64,000 nucleotides of DNA, taken from JBBDMU01 sp040905685. Its GTDB lineage: Bacteria > Bacteroidota > Rhodothermia > Balneolales > Natronogracilivirgulaceae. Below the pieces are notes generated by a model. It was not told the origin of the DNA, did no database searches, and saw only the letters and a list, made by a program, of their open reading frames with translations. How positions within the stretch are numbered: position 1 is the first letter of the stretch; every line of letters begins with the position of its first letter. This document shows positions 60,404 to 64,000 of the stretch, one piece after another. The position numbers were made by a program, and so were the translations under genes. The stretch is from positions 35,568 to 99,567 of the forward strand of contig JBBDRB010000080.1 in assembly GCA_040905685.1 (NCBI GenBank), written 5' to 3'.

Positions 60404-61408
60404 ACGGCTAACAATTATTACCCGAAAGCCTTAAACGTCATTCTCGACCTAATCAATCATCATCTGCAGTCCCTGGATTTCCCCCGGGAACCGCACAGTC
60501 TATACGATCCCATCCGGTTTGCTTTACAGAACGGAGGCAAACGGCTGAGGCCCCGCCTGGTACTGCTGGGCTGCACAATGTGCGGAGGGGAAGCCGGTGA
60601 GGCTTTGCCGGCCGCCCTGGCCGTGGAACTGCTTCACAATTTCACCCTGATCCACGATGATATTATGGACGGGGCCCATACGAGGAGAAATAAACCCAGC
60701 GTGTTCAGGAAATGGGATTCCAATACGGCTATATTAGCCGGGGATGTGCTTTATGCTCATGCATTTGAACAGCTGCAACCCTATGCGGCTGATGAGCGTT
60801 ATACCAGGGCCGAATATGCCGGGATCAACAAAACGTTTCTGGATGCCGTGGTCAGCGTTTGCCGCGGACAAGCCATGGATATGGAGTTTGAGGCCAGGGA
60901 CAGGGTCAGTCCCGATGAATATCTTGACATGATACATGCCAAGACCGGGGCCTTGCTGGCCTGTTCGGTAAAGCTCGGGGCCCTTGCCGCCCATGCCCCC
61001 GGTCACCAGGTTCATTCCGCCTCGATGCTCGGTTATCATTCGGGCATTGCATTTCAGATCCAGGATGATTTACTTGACGCGGTCGGTGACGCCGCAAAGT
61101 TTGGCAAAGTTATTGGAGGGGACATCCGGGAAGGGAAAAAAACCTGGCTGACCATTACCGCCTTCAGTAAGGCCTCTGAGAAACAAAAGGAACGGTTGGC
61201 TGCGGTACTGAAAATGGAACGTCCGCCTCAGGATGAGGTTGACCATGTCATACAATTATACCATCAGTTACATGTTATTGAGGCTGCTCAAAGTGCGGTT
61301 AACGATCACTATGAAAAAGCACAGGCTTGCCTGCATCAATTTGAAGATTCGGAATACAAAAATAAAATAAATAATCTCTTGCATCAGTTAATGGTAAGAG
61401 AATCATAA
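60404..61408 (+). CDS. Polyprenyl synthetase (short/medium-chain trans-prenyltransferase), start uncertain
   Basis: Makes allylic prenyl diphosphates from isopentenyl diphosphate. Both Asp-rich motifs are present: LIHDDIMDGA and FQIQDDLLDAVGD. The first conserved block, PIRFALQNGGKRLRPRLVLL, lies upstream of the first ATG at 60578, so that ATG cannot be the true start. The open frame reaches back to a stop at 60401-60403 and gives a family-like N-terminus (LNVILDLINHHLQSLDFPRE) but contains no ATG, GTG or TTG. Coordinates here give the whole open frame; ATT 60440 or another non-standard codon, or an upstream frameshift, may supply the start. It lies just before bamD. Confidence 0.82.
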   Translation, partial: TANNYYPKALNVILDLINHHLQSLDFPREPHSLYDPIRFALQNGGKRLRPRLVLLGCTMCGGEAGEALPAALAVELLHNFTLIHDDIMDGAHTRRNKPSVFRKWDSNTAILAGDVLYAHAFEQLQPYAADERYTRAEYAGINKTFLDAVVSVCRGQAMDMEFEARDRVSPDEYLDMIHAKTGALLACSVKLGALAAHAPGHQVHSASMLGYHSGIAFQIQDDLLDAVGDAAKFGKVIGGDIREGKKTWLTITAFSKASEKQKERLAAVLKMERPPQDEVDHVIQLYHQLHVIEAAQSAVNDHYEKAQACLHQFEDSEYKNKINNLLHQLMVRES

Positions 61409-61435
61409 TATATTTGTCAGAAAATAAATAAAAAG

Positions 61436-62254
61436 GTGACTTTGCAAAAAACGTATTTAATGATCGTCCTTGCCGGCCTGATCGCGGCAGGCTGTGCCTC
61501 TAAAAGTACCATTCGTCCCGGCGATACCCTGGAAGAAGCTTTTCAAAAATCAATGATGCTGTATGAAGATGAACGATACAGCGATGCCACCCAGGCGTTT
61601 GAGACCGTGCTTTCGATAGGCCGGGGGACCCAAACAGCCCGGGATGCCCAGTATTACCTGGCGGAAAGTTATTACAATAGCCGCCAGTACCTGATTGCGG
61701 CCACCGAATACAACCGGTATGCCACCAACTACCCCCGGTCGGAGAGGCGAAATGAAGCCGAGTATAAGGAAGCCCTGAGCTATTATGAGATGAGTCCCCG
61801 CTATAATCTGGATCAGACGGAAACCTATCGCGCCATTGAATTATTCCAGCTTTTTGTACAGCGCAACCCAAATTCGGAATATGTTGAACAGGCCAGGAAC
61901 AATATTGATGAACTGCGGAACAAACTGGCCAAAAAGAAATACCGGGCCGCTGAACTCTATCTTCGCATAAAAAATTATGAGGCCTCGGCCATTTATTTTG
62001 GAATGATCATCGAGCAGTACCCCGAGAGCCGGTGGGCCGAACAAGCCCTGGCAAACCAGATCCGCGCTTACGTTGATCTCGCTGATAACAGTATAATTGC
62101 CAGGCAGGAAGAGCGATACGAAAAAGCCGTGGACAGTTATCATAAATACCTGCAGATCTTTCCCCGGGGAGAACACCGCAACGTCGCCGAGGAATATTAC
62201 AGCCGGGCCATGGACGGACTCTCTGAATTTTCCGAACCTACTGCCGGACTCTGA
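61436..62254 (+). CDS. bamD: Outer-membrane protein assembly factor BamD
   Basis: Lipoprotein of the BAM complex that folds outer-membrane barrels, 272 residues. It has a lipobox LIAAGC (Cys about 19) and a chain of TPR helices (AFQKSMMLYEDERYSDATQAF, YYLAESYYNSRQYLIAATEY, AEYKEALSYYEMSP, IELFQLFVQRNP). The start is GTG 61436 behind AAAAAGG; TTG 61442 is a close alternative. Its TGA overlaps the ATG of nadD. BamD is essential in many bacteria, so this should be an intact gene. Confidence 0.93.
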   Translation: MTLQKTYLMIVLAGLIAAGCASKSTIRPGDTLEEAFQKSMMLYEDERYSDATQAFETVLSIGRGTQTARDAQYYLAESYYNSRQYLIAATEYNRYATNYPRSERRNEAEYKEALSYYEMSPRYNLDQTETYRAIELFQLFVQRNPNSEYVEQARNNIDELRNKLAKKKYRAAELYLRIKNYEASAIYFGMIIEQYPESRWAEQALANQIRAYVDLADNSIIARQEERYEKAVDSYHKYLQIFPRGEHRNVAEEYYSRAMDGLSEFSEPTAGL

Positions 62255-62841
62255 TGCAAAGGATCGGGCTTTTCGGTGGGAGCTTCGATCCGGTCCATTC
62301 CGGTCACCGGAAAATGACAACCTCTTTTCTGAACAGTGGCCGGATCGATAGGCTGTGGATCCTGCCCTCGGCCAGCCCGCCGCATAAAGGCCATAAGGAT
62401 CTGGCCCCCTATGGCCTTCGCTGCAAAATGGTCGAAGCCGCATTTCTCAACTGGCCGGACGTGAAGGTGGTGCGTATAGAAGAACAGTTGCCGGCCCCCA
62501 ATTATACCCTCCACACCGTTCGCCGCTTAAAGCATGATTATCCCGATGCCCGTTTTTTGCTATGCCTGGGCAGCGATTCGCTTCAGCAAATTACGTCATG
62601 GTACCGCTACAGGGAACTGTTTGGGGAATGCCGGCTTCTGGTGGCTAAAAGGCCCGGTGTTCACCTTATTTCCATTCCGGATGAGGCCTCTGTGGATTTT
62701 GTGGACCATGAACCGGTTTCCATATCCTCATCGGAAGTCCGGTCCATGATTGGCCGCGGCGAGCCGGTCGGCGATTTGCTTCCCCCGGAGGTCGTGAAGA
62801 TCATTGATGCGGCGGGCTTGTATAGACGGCCCGCACCCTGA
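62254..62841 (+). CDS. nadD: Nicotinate-nucleotide adenylyltransferase
   Basis: Joins nicotinate mononucleotide and ATP to nicotinate adenine dinucleotide in NAD synthesis. The 195-residue protein has the nucleotidyltransferase motif GLFGGSFDPVHSGHRKM, LWILPSASPPHK, the LCLGSDSLQQI strand and the C-terminal ISSSEVRSMI block. Start and stop overlap with bamD is one base (TGATG). It acts on the product of pncB (5318). Confidence 0.96.
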   Translation: MQRIGLFGGSFDPVHSGHRKMTTSFLNSGRIDRLWILPSASPPHKGHKDLAPYGLRCKMVEAAFLNWPDVKVVRIEEQLPAPNYTLHTVRRLKHDYPDARFLLCLGSDSLQQITSWYRYRELFGECRLLVAKRPGVHLISIPDEASVDFVDHEPVSISSSEVRSMIGRGEPVGDLLPPEVVKIIDAAGLYRRPAP

Positions 62842-62846
62842 ATAAC

Positions 62847-63308
62847 CTAAGGGACCCGTTTGTTCTGAAAAAATGATTTTAGCAAAAGTTCGCTGTCATA
62901 CTCCATGATACCCTGTATAACTTCAGTACGATGGTTCATCTGCCTGTTGGAGGCAATATTGAACACGCTTCCGCAGGCACCGTACCCGGCATCCATGGCT
63001 CCAAAAACAATACGGTCTATTTTGGACAAGACCAATGCCCCGGCGCACATGGGACAGGGTTCCAGGGTCACATACATTGAACAGTCTTTCAGGTACTTCG
63101 ATCCCAGGGATTCAAAAGCGGCTGAGAGGGCGATCATTTCCGCATGGGCCGTTGAATCCTTTAACTGTTCCGTTTGATTATACCCCTTTCCGATGATCAT
63201 GCCCTGATGAACGACTATGGCCCCGACGGGAACTTCCTCTTCCGCATAAGCCTGTTCGGCCAGCACCAGGGCCCGTTGCATGAATTGTTGATGATGGGTC
63301 GTCGTCAT
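62847..63308 (-). CDS. tadA: tRNA-specific adenosine deaminase
   Basis: Deaminates A34 to inosine in the tRNA anticodon wobble position. It is a 153-residue cytidine-deaminase fold enzyme with the zinc/catalytic motif HAEMIAL (HAE) and EPCPMCAGAL (PCxxC). The FGAMDAGYGACGSV block and the C-terminal helix (ELLLKSFFQNKR) are typical of TadA; close guanine deaminases share the motifs, but TadA is favoured. ATG 63308 (MTTTHHQQFMQRAL) is preferred; an in-frame ATG at 63329 adds seven residues. It converges with nadD. Confidence 0.93.
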   Translation of the reverse strand: MTTTHHQQFMQRALVLAEQAYAEEEVPVGAIVVHQGMIIGKGYNQTEQLKDSTAHAEMIALSAAFESLGSKYLKDCSMYVTLEPCPMCAGALVLSKIDRIVFGAMDAGYGACGSVFNIASNRQMNHRTEVIQGIMEYDSELLLKSFFQNKRVP

Positions 63309-63632
63309 ATTTAATTGATGGTGATTCAAATCTTACTAAGATGTTTTTTAGGTTTACAGCTATAAAATAAAACAAATTTTCTCATTTTGATAAACGACGT
63401 CCTTACAGATAACCTGGCCATGACGTTCCTGACTGGGACCGAAGGTGCTGGCCGGTTTGAATCCCCGCCTGATAAAACTTTCTTTTTGATTATTAATATT
63501 TAAAAATAATAACGATATTGGGCAATTGGGATTTGTGCAACAACCTAAATATTAATTATTTTCTTTTTATGTGATCAATAAAACAGGAAATAAAAAAATA
63601 TAAAGTTCATAAAACAAACAATTATCAACAAG
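63309..63632. other. AT-rich divergent spacer, no gene recognised
   Basis: About 320 bases between tadA and the lipoprotein gene. The outer parts are very AT-rich and probably carry the promoters of both genes. A GC-rich island at about 63408-63475 breaks the pattern. It holds an open reading frame from ATG 63420 that ends within 90 bases (MTFLTGTEGAGRFESPPDKT) and imperfect inverted arms (AACCTGGCC ... GGCCGGTT). I see no firm tRNA, riboswitch or terminator there. Confidence 0.5.
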
Positions 63633-64000
63633 ATGATTCGAACAAATAAATTCAGACTCACCATTAATCTGCTAGCCGCTTTTGCCATTTGTACATTAGG
63701 TGCCTGCGGGTCTTTAGTCATTGAAAATGTAGATTACGCCCAGCCAATTGAAAGCGTATTATCCGTACAGGATGACGGCACCGTAGAGGATGTACGGTCC
63801 GGGCTAAGTTTCAGCATAATGCCTCTTCAGAATGAAGAGACCGGGGATACAACTTCGGTAACGACCCCTGAGATCCGCATTATCCGTAATCAGGAAGGGT
63901 ATTATTTTGTTACCGCACCCGGTTATGCCCATGTCTTCGTATTACGGCCACAGGCCGGGGAGCTGCAGCTCCATGAGACCATATTAATAGATGAAAATGG
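63633..64000 (+). CDS. Hypothetical lipoprotein, truncated by window edge
   Basis: The first 122 residues of an exported lipoprotein (signal NLLAAFAICTLGACG, lipobox LGAC, Cys 25). The visible mature part is beta-rich: YAQPIESVLSVQDDGTVEDV, IRIIRNQEGYYFVTAPGYAH and VFVLRPQAGELQL. It reads on past the right edge. ATG 63633 lies right after an AT-rich leader with no Shine-Dalgarno site. I do not recognise the family. Confidence 0.8.
   Translation, partial: MIRTNKFRLTINLLAAFAICTLGACGSLVIENVDYAQPIESVLSVQDDGTVEDVRSGLSFSIMPLQNEETGDTTSVTTPEIRIIRNQEGYYFVTAPGYAHVFVLRPQAGELQLHETILIDEN

Noticed and set aside
63445..63465. tRNA T-arm-like sequence (GGTTTGAATCC)
   Set aside because: No matching acceptor, D or anticodon stem is found around it, and the T stem does not pair.

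Overview
The window is a compact bacterial chromosome segment of moderately high GC (roughly 52-55% by eye), with short spacers, Gram-negative envelope genes (BamD, RND efflux, many lipoproteins) and several promoter-like sites of the Bacteroidota form TTG-N19/20-TAnnTTTG. Shine-Dalgarno sequences are weak or absent before many genes, and TTG or GTG starts are common. These traits, plus the DUF3127, DUF6807, DUF6797, ThuA and BNR-4 families, suggest a Bacteroidota-superphylum bacterium, perhaps of the Balneolales/Rhodothermia. That placement is inference; no rRNA or tRNA gene was seen. No IS element, prophage, CRISPR array or origin was recognised. Layout. 1-4.2 kb: a left-truncated AI-2E family permease, then a signalling operon (STAS-like protein, histidine kinase, Rcp1-type receiver, receiver-histidine kinase). 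4.2-8.9 kb: SDR, nicotinate phosphoribosyltransferase, membrane phosphoesterase, ferritin and a small unknown protein. 9-12 kb: tandem secreted BNR-4 propeller proteins. 12-19.5 kb: a C2-acid operon of malate synthase, fused FAD/Fe-S glycolate/lactate-type dehydrogenase, LctP/GlcA permease and a hydroxyacid dehydrogenase. 19.5-26.6 kb: zinc-ribbon membrane protein, secreted glycosidase-like lipoprotein, luciferase-like oxidoreductase, DUF5343-TPR protein and M3 peptidase. 26.7-32.4 kb: RND tripartite efflux operon. 32.4-37.5 kb, minus strand: TonB_C/parvulin-like lipoprotein, frameshifted DUF1499 gene, M28 peptidase, matrixin with a coiled-coil insert and CaCA antiporter. 37.5-42 kb: DUF3482 GTPase/DUF2868 pair, outer-membrane barrel and DUF3127 protein. 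42-60.2 kb: a carbohydrate region with a GMC dehydrogenase and its small subunit, divergent from a uronate operon (TRAP transporter, uronate isomerase UxaC, cupin, Gfo/Idh oxidoreductase, GH88-like unsaturated uronyl hydrolase, SDR) that runs into three DUF6807 genes; a DUF6797-cytochrome c lipoprotein, a Tat-leader gene remnant and ThuA lie opposite. 60.4-64 kb: polyprenyl synthetase, BamD, NadD, TadA and a truncated lipoprotein. Working together: the 42-60 kb region reads as uptake and breakdown of unsaturated uronate oligosaccharides beside a periplasmic dehydrogenase-cytochrome branch. The 12-19 kb operon would import glycolate or lactate and feed glyoxylate to malate. Several genes look damaged or lack a normal start: DUF1499 frameshift, Tat-leader remnant, polyprenyl synthetase without ATG/GTG/TTG before its first conserved motif, and a lipoprotein whose signal peptide starts at a non-standard codon.
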